Below, piece by piece: positions 16,436 through 24,861 of a stretch of 55,124 nucleotides of DNA. The translations under genes and the position numbers were made by a program. The notes beneath the pieces were generated by a model. The model saw nothing but the letters and a program-made list of their open reading frames with translations, had not been told where the DNA came from and did no database searches. The stretch's first letter is position 1, and every line of letters begins with the position of its first letter. Source of the DNA: an uncultured Oscillospiraceae bacterium (lineage in GTDB: Bacteria; Bacillota; Clostridia; Oscillospirales; Oscillospiraceae); assembly GCA_910587395.1 (NCBI GenBank), contig CAJULJ010000016.1, forward strand, positions 1-55,124. Reading direction: 5' to 3'.

Positions 16436-16505
16436 ATGTTGTTTGAAGTGCTGTAAATCGGTGTCTGTGCTCTGACCGGGAGGACAGTGCACGCCACGCC
16501 TCCCG
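16436..16505 (+). promoter_or_regulatory. Structured leader with possible tiny reading frame
   Basis: The 140-nt leader has an AAGGAGAG site followed by two alternative mini-frames: ATG at 16436 (6 codons) or TTG at 16443 (a 10-residue KCCKSVSVL-type peptide). A hairpin CGGGAGG/CCTCCCG (16477-16505) follows. Translation of the mini-frame could alter the hairpin and the downstream start. This is conjecture; the mini-frames may be chance. Confidence 0.35.
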
Positions 16506-16539
16506 ATGAATGACAAATTCGATCAGGAGGAATTTTCCC

Positions 16540-16965
16540 ATGAACCGGGAGAACAAGAGAAAAACCTTTGAACCAGGCTACTACAAAACCCATCCCTGTA
16601 AGGAAGCCTTCACCTGCCGCTCCTGCGGCCGTCTGGTGACGCCTGGAGAGGCGGGAACCGGCCACCGTAACCACTGCCCCAACTGTCTGACCAGCCTTCA
16701 CGTGGATGTGGAGCCGGGAGACCGGGCGGCGGATTGTGGTGGGCTGATGGAGCCGGTGGCGGTATGGGTGCGCAGGGGCGGCGAGTGGGCCGTCGTCCAC
16801 CGGTGCCGCCGGTGCGGGGCCATGTCCTCCAACCGGACGGCGGCGGATGACAACCCCATAAAACTCATGTCCATCGCCCTCAAGCCGGTGGCATCGCCTC
16901 CGTTCCCCATCGAACGGATGGAAGAGCTGACCCGCCTTATGGGCGGGGCGGGAAGCTTTGTTTAG
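16540..16965 (+). CDS. RNHCP domain protein
   Basis: 141 aa. It has the RNHCP domain (PF12647): FTCRSCGRLVTPGEAGTGHRNHCPNCL with two CxxC-type zinc pairs and the family-naming RNHCP, then HRCRRCGAMSSNRTAADDNP. It is probably a small zinc-binding protein linked to RNA or translation; its role is unproven. ATG 16540 follows AGGAGG by about 9 nt; the 10-residue extension upstream lacks a site. It has its own promoter and leader. Confidence 0.85.
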   Translation: MNRENKRKTFEPGYYKTHPCKEAFTCRSCGRLVTPGEAGTGHRNHCPNCLTSLHVDVEPGDRAADCGGLMEPVAVWVRRGGEWAVVHRCRRCGAMSSNRTAADDNPIKLMSIALKPVASPPFPIERMEELTRLMGGAGSFV

Positions 16966-16980
16966 GGCAAAGGCCGTTTT

Positions 16981-17083
16981 TCGCCACGGGTCAGCTTCCA
17001 TAGGAAAGCGCCCCGTGGCGATACCCGTAAGTGAATATCATTGGATTGGGACGGCGCGGCAGATGGCTGCGCCGTCTGTTTCA
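16981..17083 (+). terminator. Two hairpins after the RNHCP gene
   Basis: A long stem CGCCACGGG/CCCGTGGCG (16981-17021) is followed by GACGGCGC/GCGCCGTC (17050-17057, 17069-17076) and a TGTTTC tail. The second is the likelier terminator. The 250 bases to 17216 hold no gene. Confidence 0.55.
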
Positions 17084-17138
17084 TGCGTGTTTGCATGGTT
17101 TTAGGGTGGCTGCGTAGGCGCTTCTTGCGGCCCTCCAT

Positions 17139-17182
17139 AAAAAATTGGGAGAGGTAACTTCCTTACGTTACCTCTCCCCAAT
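17139..17182 (-). terminator. Terminator of the EF-G-like gene
   Basis: On the minus strand a stem GGGGAGAGGTAAC/GTTACCTCTCCC with one bulged base is followed by AATTTTTTAT. Confidence 0.85.
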
Positions 17183-17216
17183 AAAGCAACCCGCTTGTAT
17201 CAGTTCAGCGCTTTCA

Positions 17217-19286
17217 TTATTCCTCCGCCATGGCCTTGGCTGCGGCGATGGCCTTTTCCTGAGCGGGGCCCGGGCACTCCTCGTACCGCACGAAGTGCAG
17301 GGTGAAGGAGCCGCGGGACTGGGTCATGGCCCGCAGGTCGATGGCGTAGGTCATCATCTCCGCCATGGGAACCTCGGCGTCCAGGGTCTGGTAGCCGCCG
17401 CCGGCGGAGTTCATGCCCATCACGCGGCCACGGCGCTTGGTGATGTCGCCCATGACATCGCCCATGTTGCTGTCGGGGATGGTGACCTTCAGCTCGCCCA
17501 CCGGCTCCAGCAGCACGGGGGACGCCTCAGGCAGAGCGGCCTTGTAGGCCAGCTGGGCGGCGGTCTTGAAGGCGATTTCGGAGGAGTCCACCGGGTGGTA
17601 GCTGCCGTCATACAGCGTGGCCTTTAAATTGACCATGGGATAGCCCGCCAGCACACCGTGCACGCAGGCCTCCCGCAGGCCCTTTTCCACGGCGGGGAAG
17701 AAGTTCTTGGGAACCGCGCCGCCCACGACCTCCTCGCAGAATTCCAGCGACTCGCTGTCGCAGGGCTCGAAGCGAATCCACACGTCGCCGAACTGGCCGG
17801 AACCGCCGGTCTGCTTCTTGTGGCGGCCCTGCTTGGAGACGGGCTTGCGGATTTTCTCGCGGTAGGCCACCCGGGGCTCGGACAGCTCGGCCTCCACGTT
17901 GAAGCGGCTCTTGAGCTTGCTCACCAGCACATCCATCTGGATGTCGCCGGCGGCGGTGACCACCATCTGATGGGTCTCGGCGTTGTTCACCACGGTGAAG
18001 GTGGGGTCCTCCTCGTTCAGGCGGCCCAGGCCCGCGGCAATCTTGTCCTCCTGGCCCCGGGTCTTGGGGGCGATGGCCTTGGAGAAATTGGGTTCGGCGA
18101 AGGGAATGGGGTCCAGCTTGACAAACTTCCGGGCGTCGCACAGGGTGTCGCCGGTCTTGAGCCGGTCCATTTTGCCGATGGCGCCGATGTCGCCGCAGCC
18201 CAGCTCCTTGAGCTCCTCGCTCTTCTTGCCCTTCATGACATACAGGCGGCCCAGCTTCTCGTTGGCGCCGGTGGTGGCGTTCACCAGGGTCATATCGGAG
18301 GTGAGGTCGCCGGAGATGACCTTGACAAAGGAGAACTTGCCGTACTGGTCGGCCACGGTCTTAAACACGAAGGCGGCGGGGACCGCGCCATGGGAGACGA
18401 TGAAGTCCTCGTGCTCGCCGTCCTTGCCGGTGGCGGAGGCGGGGATGCCCTCCAGGGGGTTCGGCAGCAGGTCCACGATCATGTCCAGCAGCATCAGGGT
18501 GCCCAGGCCCGTGAAGGAGGAGCCGCACACCACGGGGACCAGGGAGCAGTCCCGCACGCCGGCCCGCAGACCCTGCATGATCTCGGCGTAGGTGAACTCC
18601 TCGCCGCCGAAGAACTTCTCCATGAACTCCTCGCTGGTCTCGGCCACGGACTCCATCAACTGGCCGTAGATATCCTCAATGACGGATACTTTGTCCTCGG
18701 GGATGGGGATCTCCTTGCGCTTGTTGCCCGCAGGTTCGAAGGCGCGCTTGTGGAGCACGTCCACCACGCCGGTGACCTTCTTGTTGGCGTCCCAGATGGG
18801 GACCACCAGCGGGGCCACGCTCTTGCCAAAGCGCTCGCGCAGCGCGTCGAAGGCGGCGTTGAAGTCGATGTTGTCCTCGTCCATCTTGGAGATATAGACG
18901 ATGCGGGGCAGCTTGCGGTCCTCCAGCAGCTGCCAGCCACGCTCAGTGCCCACGGACATGCCGCCCTTGGCGGCGCACACCAGCACGCCCGCGTCGGCCA
19001 CGGACAGGCACTCGGCCACCTCGCCGGCGAAGTCGAAGTTGCCGGGGGCGTCCAGCACGTTGATTTTGCAGCCGTTGTATTCCACGGGAGCTACGGCGGC
19101 GGAAATGGAGATCTGGCGCTTGATCTCCTCGGGATCGTAATCACAAACGGTGTTGCCGTCGGTGGTCTTGCCCAGACGGTCGATGACACCGGTCATGCGC
19201 AGAAAGCTCTCGACCAGGGTGGTCTTGCCGTTGCCGCCGTGACCCAGCAGGCAGATATTGCGGATATTGGTGGGAGAATAGCTCAT
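17217..19286 (-). CDS. EF-G-like translational GTPase (FusA2/TM_1651 type)
   Basis: 689 aa, full-length EF-G architecture. It has the G1 motif GHGGNGKT (residues 15-22), G3 DAPGNFDF (79-86), G4 in YISKMDED, domain II, and domains III-V with DVWIRFEPCD and HFVRYEECPG. Two core positions differ from true EF-G: the histidine after DxPG is Asn83, and the NKxD motif is SKMD. Both deviations recur in this EF-G-like subfamily, so it is a paralogue and not the housekeeping translocase. ATG 19286 is set by AAGGAG 11 nt upstream. Role in translation unproven. Confidence 0.85.
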   Translation of the reverse strand: MSYSPTNIRNICLLGHGGNGKTTLVESFLRMTGVIDRLGKTTDGNTVCDYDPEEIKRQISISAAVAPVEYNGCKINVLDAPGNFDFAGEVAECLSVADAGVLVCAAKGGMSVGTERGWQLLEDRKLPRIVYISKMDEDNIDFNAAFDALRERFGKSVAPLVVPIWDANKKVTGVVDVLHKRAFEPAGNKRKEIPIPEDKVSVIEDIYGQLMESVAETSEEFMEKFFGGEEFTYAEIMQGLRAGVRDCSLVPVVCGSSFTGLGTLMLLDMIVDLLPNPLEGIPASATGKDGEHEDFIVSHGAVPAAFVFKTVADQYGKFSFVKVISGDLTSDMTLVNATTGANEKLGRLYVMKGKKSEELKELGCGDIGAIGKMDRLKTGDTLCDARKFVKLDPIPFAEPNFSKAIAPKTRGQEDKIAAGLGRLNEEDPTFTVVNNAETHQMVVTAAGDIQMDVLVSKLKSRFNVEAELSEPRVAYREKIRKPVSKQGRHKKQTGGSGQFGDVWIRFEPCDSESLEFCEEVVGGAVPKNFFPAVEKGLREACVHGVLAGYPMVNLKATLYDGSYHPVDSSEIAFKTAAQLAYKAALPEASPVLLEPVGELKVTIPDSNMGDVMGDITKRRGRVMGMNSAGGGYQTLDAEVPMAEMMTYAIDLRAMTQSRGSFTLHFVRYEECPGPAQEKAIAAAKAMAEE

Positions 19287-19426
19287 AATTTGTTCCACTC
19301 CTTAAACGTTTAGTGCCCGGCCCGACGAGGCGGCCAAAGCGTCGCTGAAGATAATTATACAATAATCCCCGCCGTTTGGCAACGGTTATTTGAGGAATTT
19401 GACGAATCTTTTTTCCAGGAACGGGA

Positions 19427-19460
19427 AAGAGGCCGGACCGCGTCTGCGGTCCGGCCTTTT
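19427..19460 (-). terminator. Terminator of the MerR/TipAS gene
   Basis: A perfect 10-bp stem GGCCGGACCG/CGGTCCGGCC (19431-19440, 19447-19456) with AT-rich flanks on both sides. It can serve the minus-strand regulator. Confidence 0.75.
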
Positions 19461-19462
19461 GC

Positions 19463-20197
19463 TTACTTTTTGCAGTAGATGGCAATGGCGTCGCTCATTT
19501 TCTGAGCAGTGCCGGGCCCATACTTGTCCAGATTTTCTTTGAATTTGGGGTCGTTGACGTACATCTGCCCCAGGCAGGCCAGGATGCCGCCGGTGCAGTT
19601 GTAGTGGTACTGGGTGATGTGGGCCTGCCAGCGTTTCACCAGGGCCTGACCCTCCGGCCCCTCGGGGTCGGCACATTTGCCGAAGGCGGTGAAGATCTCC
19701 TCCTGCTCAGCCAGAATCTGCGCCTCCTTCTCGGGGGTGTAGTCCTTGTGCTTCTCCCGGCTCTCCAGGAACGCCTCGGTATTGCCCCAGCGCTCCGCCG
19801 CCTCCTGGGCGTACTGCTCCTTGACGGCCTCCCAGTCCGCCTGGGTGGGCTTGGGTCTCTCGTCGTACATTGCGATACCTCCTATCGTCTCATCCACCAG
19901 CCGCAGCATGTCGTCCAGCCGCCGCCGCTTCATCATCAGCAGCGTCCGGTGCTTTTGCAGGGCCTCGGTGCGATCGTGATCGGGGGCGTTCAGGATGCGT
20001 CCGACCTGCTCCAGCGGCACGTCCAGCTCACGGTAAAACAGGATCTGCTGCAAAGACGCCATAGCCATATCGTCGTAAAAACGGTATCCGGCCTGGGTGG
20101 TCTCCGACGGTTTCAGCAGCCCGATCTCATCGTAATAGTGCAGTGTCCGCACACTGACGCCGGCGCGCTTCGCCGCTTCGCTGACCGATAACCTCAT
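19463..20197 (-). CDS. MerR family regulator with TipAS domain
   Basis: 244 aa. The N-terminal MerR winged helix (VSEAAKRAGVSVRTLHYYDEIGLLKPS) is followed by a coiled-coil dimer helix and, from about residue 125, a TipAS antibiotic-recognition domain (EEIFTAFGKCADPEGPEGQ; RWQAHITQYHYNCTGG; GQMYVNDPKFKENLDKYGPGTA). TipAS-type activators bind thiopeptides and other hydrophobic drugs, then switch on multidrug genes through long-spacer promoters. No transporter lies next to it here. The upstream neighbour on the plus strand is queT. Confidence 0.9.
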   Translation of the reverse strand: MRLSVSEAAKRAGVSVRTLHYYDEIGLLKPSETTQAGYRFYDDMAMASLQQILFYRELDVPLEQVGRILNAPDHDRTEALQKHRTLLMMKRRRLDDMLRLVDETIGGIAMYDERPKPTQADWEAVKEQYAQEAAERWGNTEAFLESREKHKDYTPEKEAQILAEQEEIFTAFGKCADPEGPEGQALVKRWQAHITQYHYNCTGGILACLGQMYVNDPKFKENLDKYGPGTAQKMSDAIAIYCKK

Positions 20198-20273
20198 CTT
20201 GTTCGCCTCCTCGAAAAAGACTGTACGCTATGACGCGGCGTGAGAGTCAAGAGGTTTTTTCAAAAAATTTTTC

Positions 20274-20302
20274 TGTACACAGGCGGGGCGCTGTGGTACA
20301 AT
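20274..20302 (+). promoter_or_regulatory. Promoter of queT
   Basis: TGTACA (20274-20279), 17-bp spacer, TACAAT (20297-20302). The -35 is weak. Confidence 0.5.
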
Positions 20303-20308
20303 ACCAGC

Positions 20309-20431
20309 GACCGACCTCCACTTCGGTCCAAACGGCGGGCAGAGAGCCGCGAATGGGAAAGCGCGTTCCCATTCGGAAGGGACGCCCGCCGCTGTGCCAA
20401 TGCGCTGGCACTCTAAACATAAATTGGAGGT
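20309..20431 (+). promoter_or_regulatory. Probable preQ1 riboswitch (preQ1-III-like) upstream of queT
   Basis: P1 is GACCGA/TCGGTC (20309-20314, 20323-20328) with loop CCTCCACT. The segment ACCTCCA (20314-20320) is exactly complementary to TGGAGGT (20425-20431), the queT ribosome site, so an H-type pseudoknot would hide it. Between them lie a long arm GGCGGGC/GCCCGCC enclosing AATGGGAA/TTCCCATT and a GTGCCA/TGGCAC hairpin. PreQ1-III riboswitches are known upstream of queT in Ruminococcaceae and use a pseudoknot that engages the ribosome site. I assign that class from context and topology; I did not match the consensus base by base. Confidence 0.6.
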
Positions 20432-20437
20432 GTTTTT

Positions 20438-20968
20438 ATGCGCAAGTTTTCTGTTCGTGACCTGACCATTGCCGCCATGGTGGCGGCGCTGTACACTGTG
20501 ATGGGCTATTTCGCCAACATCTTCGGCCTGGATTTCGGCGTGGTCCAATTCCGTTTTGCCGAGGCCCTCACCGTCCTGCCCTTCCTGTTCCCCGCCGCCG
20601 CGCCGGGGCTGGTAGTGGGGTGCTTCCTCACCAACCTGCTCTCCCCCTACGGCCCGCTGGACTGGCTGTTCGGGACGCTGGCCACGGCCATCGCCGCCTA
20701 CCTCACCATGAAGATGCCCAAATGGTATTTGGCGGCCCTGCCTCCCGTCATTGTCAATGCTCTTATCCTGTCCCCTATGTGGGCCTGGACAGAGATCGGC
20801 GCGATTACCCCCGCTTTCTGGACGGCCTGCGGCTGGAATGCCCTCACCTTCATTCCTACCGAGGCGGCAGTGTGTTACGTGCTGGGCACGCCGCTGCTCA
20901 AACTCCTGCCCAAAATCAGTGTTTTGAGGCCCGCCCTGCGCCAGACGGCTCAAATTCCGACAATGTAA
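20438..20968 (+). CDS. queT: QueT family queuosine-precursor transporter (ECF S component)
   Basis: 176 aa, about five to six TM helices. It matches QueT (PF06177): LTIAAMVAALYTVMGYFAN, FGVVQFRFAEALTVLPFLFP and PYGPLDWLFGTLATAIAAYL. It is the substrate-binding S component of an energy-coupling-factor importer for preQ1 or a related deazaguanine. The shared ECF ATPases lie elsewhere. The leader upstream suggests ligand feedback. A bidirectional hairpin follows the gene. Confidence 0.9.
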   Translation: MRKFSVRDLTIAAMVAALYTVMGYFANIFGLDFGVVQFRFAEALTVLPFLFPAAAPGLVVGCFLTNLLSPYGPLDWLFGTLATAIAAYLTMKMPKWYLAALPPVIVNALILSPMWAWTEIGAITPAFWTACGWNALTFIPTEAAVCYVLGTPLLKLLPKISVLRPALRQTAQIPTM

Positions 20969-20975
20969 CTTCCAG

Positions 20976-21009
20976 AGTCCCCGGGCGGTGGAGCGTCCGG
21001 GGACTTTTT
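20976..21009. terminator. Bidirectional terminator between queT and the MocR gene
   Basis: AGTCCCCGGGCG/CGTCCGGGGACT (20976-20987, 20994-21005) followed by T5 on the plus strand. It overlaps the last codon of the convergent MocR gene. Confidence 0.8.
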
Positions 21010-22390
21010 ACGTCCAGGCTTTTTTTAATAGGGCGGCGGCTTGTGCCAGTTCCTCCTCGGTCAGCCCGGCGAAGCCCAGCACCACGGTGGAGGGCCTGGG
21101 CTCCACGCTGTGGCAGTAGCGGCTGAGCGGGTGGATGCCCACCGACTTTGCCGCTGCCCGCTCCACCAGCTCCGCCTCCGAAAACCGGGGGAGGGTGACG
21201 AGAAAGTGGAGCCCCGCGTCCGCGCCGGAGACGGTCGCGCCAGGGATTTCCGCCAGCGCCTTCGTGAACAGGGCGCATTTTTTGCGGTACAGGTTTCCTG
21301 TCCGCCGCAGGTGCCGCCCGTACAGCCCCTGGGTGATGAACCGCCGAAGGCTCTCCTGCTCGAACCGGGAGACGGTGCAGGCCCCATGGGAGAAGGTAGC
21401 CCGGTAGCGCTCCAAAAGCGACCGGGGCAGGATCATGTATGCCACACGGATGGCCGGGGCGATGGACCGGGAAAAGGTGCCCATATACACCACCCGTCCC
21501 GCCCGGTCCAGCCCCTGGAGGGCCGGGATGGGCCGGGAGGAGTAGCGGAATTCGCTGTCGTAGTCGTCCTCGATGAGCCAGCGGTCCGGGGCGGAGGCCG
21601 CCCAGTGGAGCAGGCGGCTGCGCCGTCCGGCGGGCATGGTCACGCCCAGCGGGAACTGGTGGGACGGGGTGACATAGGCCAGCCCCGCGCCGGATCGTTC
21701 CAGCACCTCTGGGTCCATACCCTCGCCGTCCACAGGGACGGGGACAACTTCCCACCCATGGAGGGAAGCGGCGGCGTAGGCGGCGGGGTAGCCTGGGTCC
21801 TCCAGCGCGATGGCCCTTTGTTCCGGCAGGAGCTGAAGGAGCAGGGACAGCAGGTAATCCGCCCCTGCGCCCACCACCACCTGCTCTGGGGAGCACCGCA
21901 CCCCACGGTACTGGGCCAGCAGCTCCGCCAGCGCCGAGCGCAGGGGCAGATCCCCCTGTGGGTGGCCCCGCTGGAGCAGGCCGGGGTTTTCATACACCGC
22001 CTCTTTTGTGATCCGCGCCCAGGAGGAGAACGGGAATACCGAGGTGTCCACCCCTGACGTGGAGCAGTCATAGGCCCACCGGGAGGGGGGCGGGGCGGGG
22101 GCGGATTCCGAAACCGGCGCGGGCGGGTTGGGGGCCGGAGGCAGCAGATGAGCGCAGACATATCCGCTGCGGGGCTTGGCCAGCACGTAGCCTTCCGCGG
22201 CCAGCAGGGAGTAGGCGGTCTCAACAGTGCTCATGCTGACCCCGGCCAGGGCGCACAGCCGCCGTTTGGAGGGCAGCCTGCTCCCCGGGGACAGCGCCCC
22301 GGACTGGATGGCGGCGGCAATGTGCCGGTAGAGCTGGTCGTACAGAGGGGCGTCCCCGCCGAACACGGGGAGGGGAAAGGAGTCGGCCAT
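21008..22390 (-). CDS. pdxR: MocR-type GntR regulator/aminotransferase fold, probable PdxR
   Basis: 460 aa. A GntR winged helix (APLYDQLYRHIAAAIQSGAL; LPSKRRLCALAGVSMSTVETAY) is fused to a class-I aminotransferase-like domain with the pyridoxal-phosphate signature (LIEDDYDSEFRY; YMGTFSRSIAPAIRVAYMI, Lys replaced by Arg/Ile context at the Schiff-base site, worth checking). MocR proteins sense PLP. It is divergent from an ECF S component across a four-copy ACTGG operator, which supports PdxR-type control of vitamin B6 uptake. ATG 22390 follows GAGGTGA; the long upstream extension has no ribosome site. Confidence 0.75.
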   Translation of the reverse strand: MADSFPLPVFGGDAPLYDQLYRHIAAAIQSGALSPGSRLPSKRRLCALAGVSMSTVETAYSLLAAEGYVLAKPRSGYVCAHLLPPAPNPPAPVSESAPAPPPSRWAYDCSTSGVDTSVFPFSSWARITKEAVYENPGLLQRGHPQGDLPLRSALAELLAQYRGVRCSPEQVVVGAGADYLLSLLLQLLPEQRAIALEDPGYPAAYAAASLHGWEVVPVPVDGEGMDPEVLERSGAGLAYVTPSHQFPLGVTMPAGRRSRLLHWAASAPDRWLIEDDYDSEFRYSSRPIPALQGLDRAGRVVYMGTFSRSIAPAIRVAYMILPRSLLERYRATFSHGACTVSRFEQESLRRFITQGLYGRHLRRTGNLYRKKCALFTKALAEIPGATVSGADAGLHFLVTLPRFSEAELVERAAAKSVGIHPLSRYCHSVEPRPSTVVLGFAGLTEEELAQAAALLKKAWT

Positions 22391-22407
22391 AGGATTCACC
22401 TCACAAA

Positions 22408-22467
22408 ACTGGCCCCATAAAAAAGATGGAAACTGGAACTGGAAACCATGCCAGTTTTGAATATAAT
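22408..22467 (+). promoter_or_regulatory. MocR operator and activator-dependent promoter
   Basis: Three direct ACTGG motifs (22408-22412, 22432-22436, 22438-22442) and one inverted CCAGT (22451-22455) lie before TATAAT (22462-22467). There is no recognisable -35, as expected if the MocR protein activates. Direct plus inverted repeats are the usual MocR site layout. Confidence 0.65.
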
Positions 22468-22514
22468 AACACCAGAATAAGGGCCGGTCAAGGCCCTGAA
22501 AGGAGTTGGAAGCG

Positions 22515-23099
22515 ATGAACCAATCCAAGAACAGGAAGACGGTTCTGATGATCTGCATGGTGGCCATGATGGCGGCGCTGGTGGCCGTGGGGTCAAACAT
22601 ACCGAACATCCAGATCCCCTCGCCTCTGGGCACAAACCGGTTCCATCTGGGCAACGTAATGTGCGCCCTGTCCGGCCTTTTGCTGGGGCCCTGGTGGGGC
22701 GGGCTGGCCTCCGGGCTGGGCTCGGCCATCTACGACCTGCTGATGGACCCAACCCGTATTGCGGACACCCCGATCACTTTTGTCACCAAGGGGCTGTACG
22801 GCGTGGTGGCCGGAGCGGTGTTTTTCAAGATGTTCAAAGGGAAAAGCAGCTATCTGTCCGAGCTGACGGCCAGCGCGGCGGCAGCGGCCGCCTACATCGT
22901 GATTTACCTGGGAAAAAGCTTTTTCTACAACGGCCTGCTGATCCAGGGGCTGAGCGCCGGCGCCGCTTGGCTGGCGGTGCTGGGCCGGGTGCCGTCGTCC
23001 CTGTTCAACGGCATCGTGGCGGTCATGTTCGCCCCCATCCTGGGCCTGGCCCTGCATAAAGCGCTGAAAGCGGCTCATCTGGACCTGGCCATTGCGTAG
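22515..23099 (+). CDS. ECF transporter S component, probably for vitamin B6
   Basis: 194 aa, about five to six TM helices. It has the S-component N-terminus (VLMICMVAMMAALVAVGSNIP), then GNVMCALSGLLLGPWWGGLASGLGSAIYDLL and a Gly/Ala-rich interface. AGGAG is 9 nt before ATG 22515. The substrate is inferred only from the divergent MocR regulator: pyridoxine-type S components (PdxU/PdxU2) are known PdxR targets. Thiamin or riboflavin precursors are alternatives. Confidence 0.75.
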   Translation: MNQSKNRKTVLMICMVAMMAALVAVGSNIPNIQIPSPLGTNRFHLGNVMCALSGLLLGPWWGGLASGLGSAIYDLLMDPTRIADTPITFVTKGLYGVVAGAVFFKMFKGKSSYLSELTASAAAAAAYIVIYLGKSFFYNGLLIQGLSAGAAWLAVLGRVPSSLFNGIVAVMFAPILGLALHKALKAAHLDLAIA

Positions 23100-23122
23100 G
23101 CAGCGAAACCCGCTTTTTAGAA

Positions 23123-23168
23123 AATGAAAGCCCCCCGGCGTGAGCCGGGGGGGCTTTCATTTTTTGAG
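23123..23168 (+). terminator. Terminator of the ECF S-component gene
   Basis: A long perfect stem AAATGAAAGCCCCCCGGC/GCCGGGGGGCTTTCATTT and a T run. The 170 bases after it (to 23341) hold no gene. Confidence 0.9.
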
Positions 23169-23341
23169 AAAAGAGAGAGGGAGGAGATTGTCTGGTTTTG
23201 TACCTGACGTGATTATAATACCAGGGTATGCAGGGGAAATGTTGGACGATTTGAGAACCTTTTGTGAAGATTCCATGAACGCTGTGAAGAAATGATGAAC
23301 AGCGTCAAAAATGTGTCAGAATTCGGAAAAATCCGCCAAAA

Positions 23342-24715
23342 TCAGCGCCTGCCGCGGTAGTTGGAGCTGGGCCGCCGTCCTCCCCCCGCCCGACTGTAGC
23401 GCCGCCGCGCCTTCCGCTTGGGAAGCACCACCGTCACAAACACAACGAGGGTCACAACCGCCGCCGCGCCGGCTGCGGCGAGAGCCTTTACCCACCACTG
23501 ACCCCAATAGTATTCAATCTGCTGGACCACGTACAAAAACTCAGACCGCTCCACGCTGTCCGTCGCCACCATGTCCAGCGTTCCGTACTCAACGCCGTTA
23601 TACCATAAGGTGATGGTACCCAGCTTGTCCCCGGCGGTGACAGGGGCCTCAATGCTGTCGGGCAGCGTGACCTTCAGCTCCGCCTGTTTGATGTCAAAGT
23701 CGGAGGGCACGGTGGCCTGAATCTCGCCCTTGGGCAGGGCCTGCACATAGTCCGCCTCGTCGGACAGGGTGACGCTCACCTCGCGCATCACGTTTTCCGT
23801 GTCCTGATCCAGCAGGGTGACATAGTGGAAGTTATCGAAGGCCCATTCCAGCAGCCGCTTGCTCTCGGAGAAGGACCGCTTGTGGGAGGAGCCGTCCTCG
23901 TTCTTGGCGTCCTCGGTGCCCAGCACCACGCAGTAAAAGGTGCGGCCCAGCTCGTCCACGGCGGCGGAGGCCAGACAGCGCCCCGCCTCGCCGGTGTAGC
24001 CGGTCTTAATGCCGATGGCTTTGCCGTATATGTAGCCGGACCCGGCGTAGAAGCCGGTCAGAAAGCCGTTGGAGGAGTAGATGGTCCGGGCCTCCTGAAG
24101 ATTGGTGGCCGGGAGGGTGTAGGAGGGGGAACGGACAATGGTGCGGAAGGTCTCGTTCTGCATGGCAGCCTCCGCCATGAGGTAGATGTCGTAAGCGGAG
24201 GTGTAGTGCTCCGGGTCGTGGAGGCCGTGGGGGTTGGAGAACTTGGTGTCGGCCATGCCCAGCTCCCTGGCCTTGGCGTTCATCCTGGCCACGAACTCCG
24301 CCGAGGTGCCCGCCACCGCCTCGGACAGAATGTTGCACGCCTCGTTGCCGGAGGGCAGAAGGTCGCAGTACAAAAGGTCCAGCACGCTCAGCGTTTCCCC
24401 CGCCTTGATGCCTGCGGTGGAGCTGTTCCAGGGCAGGTCCACCGCCTGGGCGGAGGCCGTCACCTGGGTGTCCAGGGTGAGCTCGCCCTTGTCCACCGCG
24501 TCCAGCACCACCAGGGAGGTCATGATCTTGGTGATGGAGGCGGGATACATCCGTTCATGGGCGTGGAAATCGTAGAGCACCTCCCGGTGGTCCCCATCCA
24601 CAATGATGACAGCTTTGGCCAGAGGCTCAGGGTCGTCCAGGGCCAGGGCGGGGCAGGTAAGGGCAAGGGCCATGAGCCCCGCCAAAAGCAGGGAAAGAAT
24701 TCGATATTTTTTCAT
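23342..24715 (-). CDS. dacF: D-alanyl-D-alanine carboxypeptidase (DacF/PBP5 type)
   Basis: 457 aa. A signal peptide (cleavage near ALA-LDD) precedes the peptidase S11 domain: catalytic SITK (residues 60-63), SGN in LPSGNEACNIL, and KTG in GIKTGYTGEAGRCL. A PBP5 C-terminal beta domain (about 290-390) follows, then one TM helix (about 405-430) and a basic tail KRKARRRYSR. Anchoring by a true TM helix rather than an amphipathic helix is typical of clostridial members. It trims the terminal D-Ala of peptidoglycan pentapeptides, in growth or spore cortex. Confidence 0.9.
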   Translation of the reverse strand: MKKYRILSLLLAGLMALALTCPALALDDPEPLAKAVIIVDGDHREVLYDFHAHERMYPASITKIMTSLVVLDAVDKGELTLDTQVTASAQAVDLPWNSSTAGIKAGETLSVLDLLYCDLLPSGNEACNILSEAVAGTSAEFVARMNAKARELGMADTKFSNPHGLHDPEHYTSAYDIYLMAEAAMQNETFRTIVRSPSYTLPATNLQEARTIYSSNGFLTGFYAGSGYIYGKAIGIKTGYTGEAGRCLASAAVDELGRTFYCVVLGTEDAKNEDGSSHKRSFSESKRLLEWAFDNFHYVTLLDQDTENVMREVSVTLSDEADYVQALPKGEIQATVPSDFDIKQAELKVTLPDSIEAPVTAGDKLGTITLWYNGVEYGTLDMVATDSVERSEFLYVVQQIEYYWGQWWVKALAAAGAAAVVTLVVFVTVVLPKRKARRRYSRAGGGRRPSSNYRGRR

Positions 24716-24861
24716 AGGAATCTCCCGTGTTCTATGTTATAATAGGTTGTGCCGCCGAAAGACGGACAAACTCAGAAAGCCGATATACAATAATTATAAC
24801 AGAAAGCTTCCCCCCATGCAACTGGGAGAAACAGGCTTTTGGCCGATTTTTGGAGGATGAA

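Noticed and set aside
17217..19286. Loss of the catalytic His and NKxD in the EF-G-like protein as a sign of a dead gene
   Set aside because: These changes recur in the FusA2/TM_1651 subfamily, and the rest of the protein is intact, so it is a normal paralogue.
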